From the NCBI GenBank assembly GCA_964432985.1, contig CAYSPT010000036.1, forward strand, positions 1 through 50,113: a stretch of DNA of 50,113 nucleotides, given 5' to 3'. The DNA comes from CAYSPT01 sp964432985 (GTDB lineage: Bacteria > Muiribacteriota > CAYSPT01). The notes below the pieces were generated by a model that saw only the letters and a list, made by a program, of their open reading frames with translations, was not told the DNA's origin and made no database searches. This document shows positions 1 through 9,358 of the stretch, piece after piece (positions within the stretch are counted from its first letter, which is position 1; every line of letters begins with the position of its first letter). The position numbers and the translations under genes were made by a program.

Positions 1-2
1 TG

Positions 3-3000
3 AAAGCAACCTCCCGTGCCACGGTGTCGCCATATGAGGCCGCGGTGGTCGACCTTGCCCTGACCCCCACCGGCGGTATCACCGGTTACTGCCTTCTTCA
101 AGGAGCCGCTTACAGCGGCAACGCCGGCACCTTCGTGGTAATCAAGGGCACCGACTACATCGGTTTCACCGACGACGACGGCTCCTTCACCCTCAGCCAG
201 ATCCCGGTGGGAAATTACCAGGTGAGCTTCGTGCACCCGGGGTACGAGAGCGTGTACTACCCCTCCACGGTAACCATCCCCACAGCGGACCTGGCCGTGC
301 TCGATTCGATGTCTCTCACCCCGCTCGCCGGGGGGACCGTCACCGGTACGGTGACCGCCCAGGACCAGGAGCCCCTTCAGGACGTTATGGTGGTGGTCGA
401 ACACTCGGGCGGCGGCCAGTACTTCACCGTCACCGACGACCTGGGCGAGTACCGGGTGGACGGTGTCAATCCCGGCACCGTGGACGTGGTTTTCAACCAC
501 GACCTGATCGAGGACGGGTATGTCCGGGAGCATGTGGGTGTCGTGGAAGGCGAGACGGTCCCGGTGAACGCCGTCCTTACCGACGAGCGGACGCCGGTGT
601 GGGAGAGTACATCGGGGGTGGTGTACGTGACCGAGATCGACCCTTTAAACGGGGGGCTCAACCCGGCCGAGATCACCACCGTCACCGCGGCGGTTGAGTT
701 CGGCCGCTGCCTGGACGCCTCGACGCCGCTCACCTTCGTGGTCTATCACAACACGGTTGAAAGCTGGGACGCGGATAACTGGGAGAACAACCATTACTCC
801 GAGGTGGCGGAAGCGAACCTCTACGACGGTATCCGCGCCGAGCAGGGGGCCGTGATCGAGGGTCTGGAATCCGGGATTCGGTACATCTTCGGGGTCCGGG
901 TGAAAGACCGTCACGGCAACATGGAGTACAACCGCGGCGAGTACCTGTTCGTGGCGGGTGACGACAGTCCCACGGCCGAGGAGCGGGACAACCTGCTCAC
1001 GGCGGTGGGCAACATCGGTATCGGCACCAAGGACCCGCAGGGTCTGCTGCACGTGGAGGCGGAGTCGGGCTCGGCCTTCGTTGTCAACGCCGAGACCGGC
1101 AACGTCGGTATCGGCACCACCGATCCCCACGCGGCTTTGACCGTGGGCGGCGGCGCCCAGCAGGCAACCCCCGCCAGCGAGTCGGGCACCTTCGCGGTCA
1201 ACGACACCGGTACCGTCATCTCCGGTGTGTGGCAGGGCGAACCTATCGCCGACGACTATATCGAGAGCGTGTCGGGTTCGAAGGTCGTTGGGGATATTCC
1301 TGCGTCACAGATTGTCGGGGATATACCGTCCTCACAAATTACCGGCGACATCGCCGCATCACAGATATCAGGGGACATACCCGGTTCGCAGGTGACTGGC
1401 GACATTGGCGGCAACGCTGTCGGCGTTACCGGGATTATACCCGTGGAAAAAGGCGGCACCGGCGCCGCCACCGCCGAGCAGGCGCGCACCAACCTGGGTA
1501 TCGACAGCCTGACGGCCACCGTGTCCGGCGGGCCCGGCGGGAGCATCGAGGACGGCACCATTACCAACGATGATGTCAGTGCTTCAGCAGCCATTGATTT
1601 CTCAAAGATAAATGTCATCAAGACAGACATCACCGGCCTCGGTATCCCTGGAGAGGACACCGACACTGTCTACGCCGCCGGTTTCGGCATTACCCTGGAG
1701 AACACGACGTTCTCCCTGGATCCGCAGGATGCCTCCACCGGTCAGATCTTGAAATGGACCGGCACCGCCTGGGAACCCTCGGATGACAGCAATACACATC
1801 TGAGCGACAGCGATATCGGCAACATGGGGTACATCAAAACAGACACGAAGCTCTCCGACAGTGATATTGCCACCATGGGCTACATCAAGACCGCCGGAGA
1901 GACCGATCCAACGGTTGACCTGGACAAGTTGAAGTCGCTGGTACAGAACGATTTTCACGCCCTGGGCGGCACCGACGCCGACACGCAGCTGAGCGACAGT
2001 GATATCGCCAATCTGGGGTACATCAAGACCGCCGGCGAAACCGATCCCACCGTCGACTTGACGAAACTGCAGACCCTGGTGCAGAACGACTTCCACAACC
2101 TGGGCGGCACCGACGCCGACACCACCTACAGCGCCGGAGACGGCCTCAATCTCGACGGCACAACATTCTCGCTCGATCAGCAGGGTGCCACCAACGATCA
2201 GGTGTTGAAATGGAACGGCAGACTCTGGGCACCGGGAACGGATTCGAACACCACTTACACCGCCGGCGCCAACATCACGTTTGACGGCACCACCATCGAC
2301 GCCGCCGCCGACGGGCACAGCCTGGACGCCGCCGACGGCAGCCCGGCGGACGTGGTATTCGTAAACGCTGACGGCAATGTCGGAATCGGCGTACCGTCCG
2401 CCGGCGCATCGCTGGAGGTAACCGGTCCGGTCCTGGTCACGGCCACCGGGGTGACCTTCGAGGTTAACGAAGCCGTCAAGGCCGAAGCGTCCGGCAGCAC
2501 CACCACTCACGCCGTCCTGGCCGCGGGCACCGGTACCGGTACCACCGGTTCCAGCACCCAGGGCGTCTTCGGCAAGGCGTACTACAACGGCGACAGCACC
2601 GCTACTGACTTCACCCTGATGCCCCTGGCCTCCGGGATATTCGGCCGGGCGGCCACCGGCACATACGATAATCCCAACAGCTCCATCGCCGCCAACGCCG
2701 TAGGTGTGAGCGGCTCGGCCACCACCGCTCAGCTGGGCAGCAACACCGGCGTCATCGGCACCGCCCGGGACGGCGCGCACCGCAACATCGGCCTGCTGTC
2801 CCTGACGAACCTCACCGACCTGGAAATCATCGCCGCCTACACAGCACTGCCCGCCGGGTTCACCGCCGGGCTGTACTCCGACAACAAGCTGGAGGGAACA
2901 AACGATTACGTCATCTTCGCCGCCGGTGGCGCCGACGGATCGGGCGGCAAGTCCTACTTCGCCGGCAGCGTCGGTATCGGTACCGTCGCCCCGACGGAAA

Positions 3001-6000
3001 AACTGCACGTAGCCGGCGGCCTGGCCGTGGGATTCACCACCGGCACCACCGCCGGCACCATCCGGTTCAACGCCGGCACCTTCGAGGGGTACACCGGGAC
3101 CGAGTGGAAGGACCTGGATGTGCAGGCTGCCGGCAGCGCCTGGACGGAAGAAACCGGTTTCATCCGGTTTGAAGGCGACGTCGGTCTCGGTACCACCGAC
3201 CCGGGATCGGATTTCGCCGTGTCGGGCGCGGCGGCCATCGGGGCCGGCTATTACCAGACGGCCGCACCCAGCAACGGCCTGCTGGTTGAAGGCAGGGTCG
3301 GTATCGGCACCACGGATCCCATTTATACGCTGCATAGCACAAGGAACATAGGTATCACCGGCAACGATCCAAAACTGTATATTGTTGCTAACGAAGCCAA
3401 TGACGATTCGGCCGTCGTGGTGCTCGAAAATACGGCGCAAAACGCGTCTACCTTCATCGGCCTGGCCGGTAGGTCGGGAGCCACATTATCGTCTGCCGTT
3501 GGTGGAGATTTCATAATAAACAACCGGTCAGGTCAAAAAATCATTCTTTCCGCGGATACCGGATACGCCGAGCAGCACCTGGTCATAATGGAGAACGGCA
3601 ACGTCGGCATCGGCACCACCGAGCCGGCGGAAAAGCTAGAGGTTAACGGTACCGCCAAGTTCCTCTCGCTCACCGGTCAGACCATCGAGAGCACCGCCGT
3701 GGGCTTCAAGTTCCCCGACGGGACCATCCAGGCTTCAGCCGGAGCCACGGCGCTCGACGGCCTCTCCGATGCAAAGACGGACACCAACAGTATTTTCATT
3801 GGCACAGGCAGCGGCGCCGCCGACGACGGAGATAATTTTAATATTGCCATTGGGATGGATGCCCTGTCCAGTAACGACAGCGGGTATCGGAACATCGCCA
3901 TTGGCTATTGGGCTCTCAAAAACACCACCACTGACGGTTTCCCCTCCTTTGGTGGCCGCAACACTGGTGTTGGCTACTATGCTCTCCAGGCCAATACCCG
4001 CGGAGTGGAAAATACGGCTCTCGGCCATCTGGCACTGGCCAATAACACCGGCGGTTACAGAAACACGGTTATAGGGCATTCCGCTCTCAGCGCCAATATC
4101 GCTGGAAAGAGCAATGTAGTTATAGGCGCGCAGGCCGCGGATTCAATAACAGGTGGTGAAGAATGTATCTTCATTGGCGCCGATGTCGAGGCCCAGGGCA
4201 ATGGAGATATCAACTCCATCGTCATCGGTGCCTTTGCCATGGGGCTTGGCAGCAACACCGTCGTCCTGGGCAACAACGGCATCACCACCACCGCCCTGTG
4301 GGGCAACGTCGGTATCGGCACCACCGCCCCGGCGGAAAAGCTGGATGTCAACGGCGCCGTCAAGGTCCTCTCACTCGTCGGTCAGACCATCGAGAGCACC
4401 GCCGTGGGCTTCAAGTTTCCCAATGGGACCATCCAGTCCACCGCCGGAGCCACGGCGCTCGACGGCCTCTCCGACGCGATATCCGACGGCTCAAGTATCT
4501 TCCTGGGCTCGGGCAGCGGAGCCAACGACGACGGCAGCGATAATATGAATGTCGCGGTGGGGATCGAAGCCTTGCCCGCCAACACATCGGGATATTCCAA
4601 TACGGCATTTGGATCTGCAGCCCTGAGGGAAAATTCAACTAGTTGTTACAACACGGCGCTGGGGTGTGGAGCCCTGGTATTAACCACTGGTGGAAACAAC
4701 ACGGGTTGCGGGGCTGGAGCCCTCCGCTACAACAGAGGCGGCAGTTCCAATGTTGCTCTCGGGCACTCTGCGGGAAGCCTGGACACTGATGCAACTACCG
4801 GACTTGATAGTCCTACCAACGGCATCTACATCGGTGCTAACGTTAAAGGTAAGATGGATAATGAAACCAACGCCATCGTCATCGGCTACAACGCGGTGGG
4901 GCTCGGCTCCAATACCGTCCTGCTCGGCAACGATAGCATCACCACCACCGCCCTGAAAGGTAATGTCGGCATCGGCACCACCGCACCGACTACTAAGCTT
5001 CATGTATATAGGGCAAACCAGGCTCCCGGAATCGCTTCTCAGGGCGACGGGTGGACCGGTGTGAATGGCGGATGGGTCGATCCGATTATCTTCTGGAACT
5101 CGAATGGGAGTTTACGTCTCGGTACTACTACTGCCTGTAATGATGACGCCACCGATTGGGCGGAAAAGATGAGAATTACCAATGCCGGCAACGTCGGTAT
5201 CGGCACCACCGCGCCGGCGGAAAAGCTGGAGGTCAACGGTGCCGCCAAGGTCCTCTCACTCACCGGTCAGACCATCGAGAGCACCGCCGTGGGCTTCAAG
5301 TTCCCCGACGGGACCATCCAGTCCACCGCCGGAGCCTCGGCCCTCGACGGCCTCTCCGACGTCAAGACGGACACCGGCAGCATATTCTTGGGCTCGGGCA
5401 CCGGTGTCAACACTACCGGCGGCGGAAGCAATGTCGCTATCGGAATCGAAGCCATGAATGCCAATACCACCGGTAACTACAGCACGGCCATCGGCAAACA
5501 ATCCCTTTACTCCATCACCGGGGGAGGCCACAATACGGCCAGCGGTTTCAGGTCCCTCTACTCCCTCACCAACGGTCTTTATAACATAGCCGTCGGTATG
5601 TATTCCCTCCAACAAATCACCACCGGCTCGGGGAATGTCGCTATTGGCTACCAGGCTGGAGAATTACAGGCGGACGGTACCACCAACCTTACAGAAACTC
5701 AAAACAGCATCTACATAGGACATGATGTAAAAGGCAAAGACAATAACGATAGCAACTCCATCGTCATCGGCTACGACGCGGTGGGTCTCGGCGCCAACAC
5801 CGTGGTGCTCGGCAACGACAGCATTACCACCACCGCCCTGAAAGGCAAAGTCGGCATCGGCACCACCACGCCTATCACCAACCTGGAGATCAAGGGAAGC
5901 GCCTACCCGGCGGTACGGGTCACCAGCACCGACACCGAGGGGGGCGGCGTGGAGCTGTGGTCAAGCGGCGGCTACTACCATGTCTACGTGGAGAACGACG

Positions 6001-9000
6001 ACCTGGGATTCTGGAACGGGGATGACTTCAACAAGATGACTCTGACCGGGGAAGGCAATCTTGTTATCGGCACCACGCTTCCCAACGAAATCCTGACGGT
6101 GGAGGGGCCCGTGAGCCTGATGGGGATCACCACCGAGCCCACCGCCACCACCGATTACGGCAAGCTGTTCGTCAAGAATACCGACGATAAGCTTTACTTC
6201 GTGGACAGCGGGGGGACGTCGCACAGCCTGCTTGACACCGTCAAGATCGGCACTGGCGACAGCGACGTGGAGGTCACCGACACCGGCTCCGACGGTACCA
6301 TCACTTTCACCACCGACAATGCTGAATCAATGCGGATAAACAATACCGGCAAGGTCGGTATCGGCACCACTGTCCCGGAGGCCATGCTGCATATCGAGGG
6401 AGGAAAATTCCTCTCCGAGTATACCAATGGCCAGCTCACCGCAGCTACGATAGATGACGTTACCAGTGATTTCGGTGCTCACGGATTAGCCGAGAATAAT
6501 GCCGGAGACCTTTACATGCGGAGCTACTGGGGTGTCAATATCGACCGTCACGGCGGCAATATGGATCACTCCAACTATACCAATGGATCGAATCCCGACG
6601 GAGGTTCGTTGGCGGTGAGGTACCGGACGGATGCGACAACGTTCAGGACCGACCTGATCATAGATAAAGACGGGCTGGTCGGTATCGGTACCACCGACCC
6701 GGGATCGCTGCTGCATGTCAACTCAGACAGCGGGAACGCGTATGCCGTGGTTGACAGCGCGGCCAACGTGGAGGCCGGGCTTCAGCTGCACGAAAACGGA
6801 GTGATGAAATGGCAACTTCAGAACGCCGGCAACGACGGGGACAAGTTCTACGTCTGCGCCGACGGCGGGAACTCCGACCGTTTCTTGACCATAACCCAGG
6901 ATGGTAAGGTCGGCGTCGGCACCACCATCCCATCAACCACTCTCGATGTGCAGGGCGGCGCCCAGTTCGGCTCGGGTAACGTCAACCTGGTGGACGCCAC
7001 CGGGAAGATCCCCGAGATCTCCTCCACCTACTTCGCCAGCCTGAGCGGCCAGAATCTGACCAGCCTGAATGCCTCGAACATCAGCACGGGCACCATAGGG
7101 ATCAGCAAAATGCCCACCGGCGGGACCTGGAACCTAACCAGCAACCTGAGCATCGACAGTTTCATGTACATTGATCAGGCCAACAAAAAGGTCGGCATCG
7201 GCACCACAGCGCCGGAGAACACGGTGCACATCGTGGATAATAACGCCGGTGATGTTCTGAAGGTTCAGGGCTCCGGCGCTCATACCAGGATAGTGGTTGA
7301 ATCCACCACCGCCCATGACGCCATCTTGAGAATGACGACGACCAATGCCGATTTTGGGTGGTATGCCGATGGTGGTTCCAATACATGCAACCTGTACAAT
7401 TTCGGCACCAGTGACAACAGCATTTCCGTCGACAGCACCGACCAGGTCGGTATCGGCACCTACATCCCGACGGCCAAGCTGCATGTCAAGGGAGGAGACA
7501 TTCGTCTGGAGGCCGACCAGCAGCTCGATTTTGGCGATACTTATCGAAAATTGTCGTATCTTACAGCCACCGGTCACATGTCGCTTCAATCGCCGGGGCC
7601 GGTTTCAATGGTTATAGATAATAATGGCAATGGCGCAACAGATTACTTTTCCGTTATGAAAGACTCCACCGATCCCGCCGCAGCCACGGAGCTTTTCCGG
7701 GTACAGGACGACGGCAACGTCGGTATCGGCTCCACCGCACCCAACGAGATGCTTGATATCGACCTGGGAGCGGGCAGCGTCACCGGCGGTATCAGGGTGG
7801 GCAACAACGACGGTTCCGGGAGCGCGTATTCGTCCTATGTGGATAACGGTGAAACGATCTGGTACACGGGCGTCGACGGCAGTGATTCGAAGTTCAAGAT
7901 CCGCAACAGCGGAACGACCTGGGCGTCCGGAACGGACCGGCTGGAAATCGATGCCGGTACCGGATTGATTCTCTTGAAAGGCGATGTTGGTGTAGGCACC
8001 ACCGCTCCCAGTTCGAAGTTCTCCGTATCGGGCAACGCGGCCATCGGGAGCGGCTATTACGAGACTGCCGCCCCCACTGACGGTCTCATCGTCGAAGGCA
8101 ACGTCGGTATCGGCACTACCGACCCAACAGCGCCACTGGATGTCTATGACGGTTGGATTCAGTCTCGGGATGCTACTGCAATATTATCATTGCGTGGAAA
8201 GCAAACAGGGACCATGTATGGCTTCACCGATTTTTCTGCCGTTGTCGCTCACGGTGACACCCAGCCTCTCGTGATGGGAACTCATTCAAGTTCAGATGTC
8301 GCACTCATGACTAATAGCACACAAAGGATACGGATTACCAATGCCGGCAACGTCGGCATCGGTTCCACCAGCCCCGGCGCCAAACTCGACGTCAACGGCG
8401 CCATCAAGGGAACCACCGTGAACACCGGGCAGGGCGATAACGAGCTGTACGCCATGAACCAGAACGTGCGGACCTCCGACAGCGTCACCTTCGCCGGGGT
8501 CACGGCGTCCGCCGTAAACACCGGGGTGGGCGACAACGAGCTGTACGCCATGAATCAGAACGTCAGGACCACCGACAGCGTCACCTTCGCCGGAGTGGCA
8601 ACCGGCGGCACCGTATCAACTGCTAATCTAACTGCCAGCAGCACGATTACACACGGGGACTGGATCTTCAAATCGGCCCGGGGGAAATTGCAGACAACGG
8701 GATCGTCGTATGACGTCAACCTGTTCACTCTGGGGACGGATTACCACCATGCGCATGTCGATGTTACCGTCTCCTTCCAAAGTTATACAGGGAGTTACTA
8801 TCATCATGGGTCTTTCTCCTATTGGGTTAAAAAGGGGACAGGAACTCCGGCAATTACCACTCTGGCTACACATTACAACAGTGATAGCGGAAATGGCCTC
8901 GCTATAGACGGATTATATGCAAGCGGAAACGATATCCATTTCAAGATCACCAACAACAGTACGAGCTCGACGAATTACACTATCTCATTTAAGTACACGG

Positions 9001-9017
9001 TCCTCGATCCCTGGTGA
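3..9017 (+). CDS. Giant modular surface/fibre-like protein, 5'-partial
   Basis: The reading frame is open to the left edge (codons run from base 3; a GTG at 24 is only the first usable start inside the window), so the true N-terminus probably lies upstream. About 2997 residues are visible from base 24. Residues about 15-190 hold two carboxypeptidase-regulatory-like beta sandwiches (GxVTGxV...F.V.HPGY style). From about residue 330 there are some 21 copies of a VGIGTTxPxxKLxVxG motif, as in phage tail fibres and bacterial surface fibres. Between them are three blocks of YadA-head-like NxAIGxxAL repeats (about 1260-1420, 1490-1640, 1785-1940), GDIPxSQI repeats (about 425-465) and repeats around DFHxLGGTDADT (590-710). 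Two copies of GDNELYAMNQNVRT lie near 2810-2860. The C-terminal about 120 residues form a small aromatic-rich, probably beta domain. No peptidase S74 chaperone is seen. Probable role: an extracellular adhesin or fibre. Export signal and anchoring cannot be seen. Confidence 0.85.
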   Translation, partial: KATSRATVSPYEAAVVDLALTPTGGITGYCLLQGAAYSGNAGTFVVIKGTDYIGFTDDDGSFTLSQIPVGNYQVSFVHPGYESVYYPSTVTIPTADLAVLDSMSLTPLAGGTVTGTVTAQDQEPLQDVMVVVEHSGGGQYFTVTDDLGEYRVDGVNPGTVDVVFNHDLIEDGYVREHVGVVEGETVPVNAVLTDERTPVWESTSGVVYVTEIDPLNGGLNPAEITTVTAAVEFGRCLDASTPLTFVVYHNTVESWDADNWENNHYSEVAEANLYDGIRAEQGAVIEGLESGIRYIFGVRVKDRHGNMEYNRGEYLFVAGDDSPTAEERDNLLTAVGNIGIGTKDPQGLLHVEAESGSAFVVNAETGNVGIGTTDPHAALTVGGGAQQATPASESGTFAVNDTGTVISGVWQGEPIADDYIESVSGSKVVGDIPASQIVGDIPSSQITGDIAASQISGDIPGSQVTGDIGGNAVGVTGIIPVEKGGTGAATAEQARTNLGIDSLTATVSGGPGGSIEDGTITNDDVSASAAIDFSKINVIKTDITGLGIPGEDTDTVYAAGFGITLENTTFSLDPQDASTGQILKWTGTAWEPSDDSNTHLSDSDIGNMGYIKTDTKLSDSDIATMGYIKTAGETDPTVDLDKLKSLVQNDFHALGGTDADTQLSDSDIANLGYIKTAGETDPTVDLTKLQTLVQNDFHNLGGTDADTTYSAGDGLNLDGTTFSLDQQGATNDQVLKWNGRLWAPGTDSNTTYTAGANITFDGTTIDAAADGHSLDAADGSPADVVFVNADGNVGIGVPSAGASLEVTGPVLVTATGVTFEVNEAVKAEASGSTTTHAVLAAGTGTGTTGSSTQGVFGKAYYNGDSTATDFTLMPLASGIFGRAATGTYDNPNSSIAANAVGVSGSATTAQLGSNTGVIGTARDGAHRNIGLLSLTNLTDLEIIAAYTALPAGFTAGLYSDNKLEGTNDYVIFAAGGADGSGGKSYFAGSVGIGTVAPTEKLHVAGGLAVGFTTGTTAGTIRFNAGTFEGYTGTEWKDLDVQAAGSAWTEETGFIRFEGDVGLGTTDPGSDFAVSGAAAIGAGYYQTAAPSNGLLVEGRVGIGTTDPIYTLHSTRNIGITGNDPKLYIVANEANDDSAVVVLENTAQNASTFIGLAGRSGATLSSAVGGDFIINNRSGQKIILSADTGYAEQHLVIMENGNVGIGTTEPAEKLEVNGTAKFLSLTGQTIESTAVGFKFPDGTIQASAGATALDGLSDAKTDTNSIFIGTGSGAADDGDNFNIAIGMDALSSNDSGYRNIAIGYWALKNTTTDGFPSFGGRNTGVGYYALQANTRGVENTALGHLALANNTGGYRNTVIGHSALSANIAGKSNVVIGAQAADSITGGEECIFIGADVEAQGNGDINSIVIGAFAMGLGSNTVVLGNNGITTTALWGNVGIGTTAPAEKLDVNGAVKVLSLVGQTIESTAVGFKFPNGTIQSTAGATALDGLSDAISDGSSIFLGSGSGANDDGSDNMNVAVGIEALPANTSGYSNTAFGSAALRENSTSCYNTALGCGALVLTTGGNNTGCGAGALRYNRGGSSNVALGHSAGSLDTDATTGLDSPTNGIYIGANVKGKMDNETNAIVIGYNAVGLGSNTVLLGNDSITTTALKGNVGIGTTAPTTKLHVYRANQAPGIASQGDGWTGVNGGWVDPIIFWNSNGSLRLGTTTACNDDATDWAEKMRITNAGNVGIGTTAPAEKLEVNGAAKVLSLTGQTIESTAVGFKFPDGTIQSTAGASALDGLSDVKTDTGSIFLGSGTGVNTTGGGSNVAIGIEAMNANTTGNYSTAIGKQSLYSITGGGHNTASGFRSLYSLTNGLYNIAVGMYSLQQITTGSGNVAIGYQAGELQADGTTNLTETQNSIYIGHDVKGKDNNDSNSIVIGYDAVGLGANTVVLGNDSITTTALKGKVGIGTTTPITNLEIKGSAYPAVRVTSTDTEGGGVELWSSGGYYHVYVENDDLGFWNGDDFNKMTLTGEGNLVIGTTLPNEILTVEGPVSLMGITTEPTATTDYGKLFVKNTDDKLYFVDSGGTSHSLLDTVKIGTGDSDVEVTDTGSDGTITFTTDNAESMRINNTGKVGIGTTVPEAMLHIEGGKFLSEYTNGQLTAATIDDVTSDFGAHGLAENNAGDLYMRSYWGVNIDRHGGNMDHSNYTNGSNPDGGSLAVRYRTDATTFRTDLIIDKDGLVGIGTTDPGSLLHVNSDSGNAYAVVDSAANVEAGLQLHENGVMKWQLQNAGNDGDKFYVCADGGNSDRFLTITQDGKVGVGTTIPSTTLDVQGGAQFGSGNVNLVDATGKIPEISSTYFASLSGQNLTSLNASNISTGTIGISKMPTGGTWNLTSNLSIDSFMYIDQANKKVGIGTTAPENTVHIVDNNAGDVLKVQGSGAHTRIVVESTTAHDAILRMTTTNADFGWYADGGSNTCNLYNFGTSDNSISVDSTDQVGIGTYIPTAKLHVKGGDIRLEADQQLDFGDTYRKLSYLTATGHMSLQSPGPVSMVIDNNGNGATDYFSVMKDSTDPAAATELFRVQDDGNVGIGSTAPNEMLDIDLGAGSVTGGIRVGNNDGSGSAYSSYVDNGETIWYTGVDGSDSKFKIRNSGTTWASGTDRLEIDAGTGLILLKGDVGVGTTAPSSKFSVSGNAAIGSGYYETAAPTDGLIVEGNVGIGTTDPTAPLDVYDGWIQSRDATAILSLRGKQTGTMYGFTDFSAVVAHGDTQPLVMGTHSSSDVALMTNSTQRIRITNAGNVGIGSTSPGAKLDVNGAIKGTTVNTGQGDNELYAMNQNVRTSDSVTFAGVTASAVNTGVGDNELYAMNQNVRTTDSVTFAGVATGGTVSTANLTASSTITHGDWIFKSARGKLQTTGSSYDVNLFTLGTDYHHAHVDVTVSFQSYTGSYYHHGSFSYWVKKGTGTPAITTLATHYNSDSGNGLAIDGLYASGNDIHFKITNNSTSSTNYTISFKYTVLDPW
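3594..5850 (+). repeat. Threefold internal duplication inside the giant gene
   Basis: Three near-identical DNA segments of about 180 bp start near 3594, 4300 and 5188. Each encodes a GIGTT repeat, then VLSLTGQTIESTAVGFKF and a DGTIQ...GATALDGLSD segment. Each is followed by a variable block of NxAIGxxAL-type repeats ending in SIVIGxxAxGLGxNTVVLGN. The conserved part is far more alike than the blocks after it, which suggests recent duplication or gene conversion of a module of roughly 0.7 kb. Confidence 0.85.
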
Positions 9018-9226
9018 TGCTTGGCGGAAGACCCATCTGACAAGGTGCCTGATGATGTGTTGATGAAAAAGGCTCTTGAGCACGCATTCCGGGCTCTTTC
9101 CATTGCGTTGCCAAATCTCTTTCATATGCGGTATTATCTATCCCATATATAATTGTTAATTGTTACAAGTTTCCTCTGGGAAATCATCCCGCTTCTTATG
9201 AGGTGGATCCTCCGGTCAAGCCGGAG
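9018..9226. other. Gene-free spacer with a hairpin
   Basis: There is no credible gene between the giant protein and gltS. The right end carries a perfect hairpin, TCCTCCGG-TCAAG-CCGGAGGA, at 9208-9228. It runs straight into the tandem repeats and has no U-tract, so it resembles a dispersed palindromic repeat more than a terminator. Confidence 0.6.
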
Positions 9227-9340
9227 GATGACGAGTTAGGATCGATGACGAGTTAGGATCGATGACGAGTTAGGATCGATGACGAGTTAGGATCGATGAC
9301 GAGTCAAGTTAGAGGATGACGAGTCAAGTTAGAGGATGAC
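9227..9340 (+). repeat. Tandem repeat tract, 17-bp x4 then 20-bp x2
   Basis: Four exact head-to-tail copies of GATGACGAGTTAGGATC (9227-9243, 9244-9260, 9261-9277, 9278-9294) are followed by two exact copies of GATGACGAGTCAAGTTAGAG (9295-9314, 9315-9334) and a last GATGAC. Both units share GATGACGAGT, and the first unit overlaps the right arm of the hairpin at 9208-9228. The tract stops about 5 bp before the gltS ribosome binding site. Confidence 0.95.
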
Positions 9341-9358
9341 AAGCGAAAGGAGCGCGCC

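Noticed and set aside
1602..3440. Long minus-strand open frame inside the giant gene (612 residues)
   Set aside because: It is a low-complexity shadow of the GC-rich repeats, without a ribosome binding site or recognisable domains.
3..9017. Giant gene as a prophage tail fibre
   Set aside because: Repeat types fit, but no other phage structural, lysis or packaging gene is nearby, and carboxypeptidase-regulatory-like domains suit a bacterial surface protein better.
9227..9340. Tandem repeats as a CRISPR array
   Set aside because: Units are directly adjacent with no spacers, and no cas genes are present.
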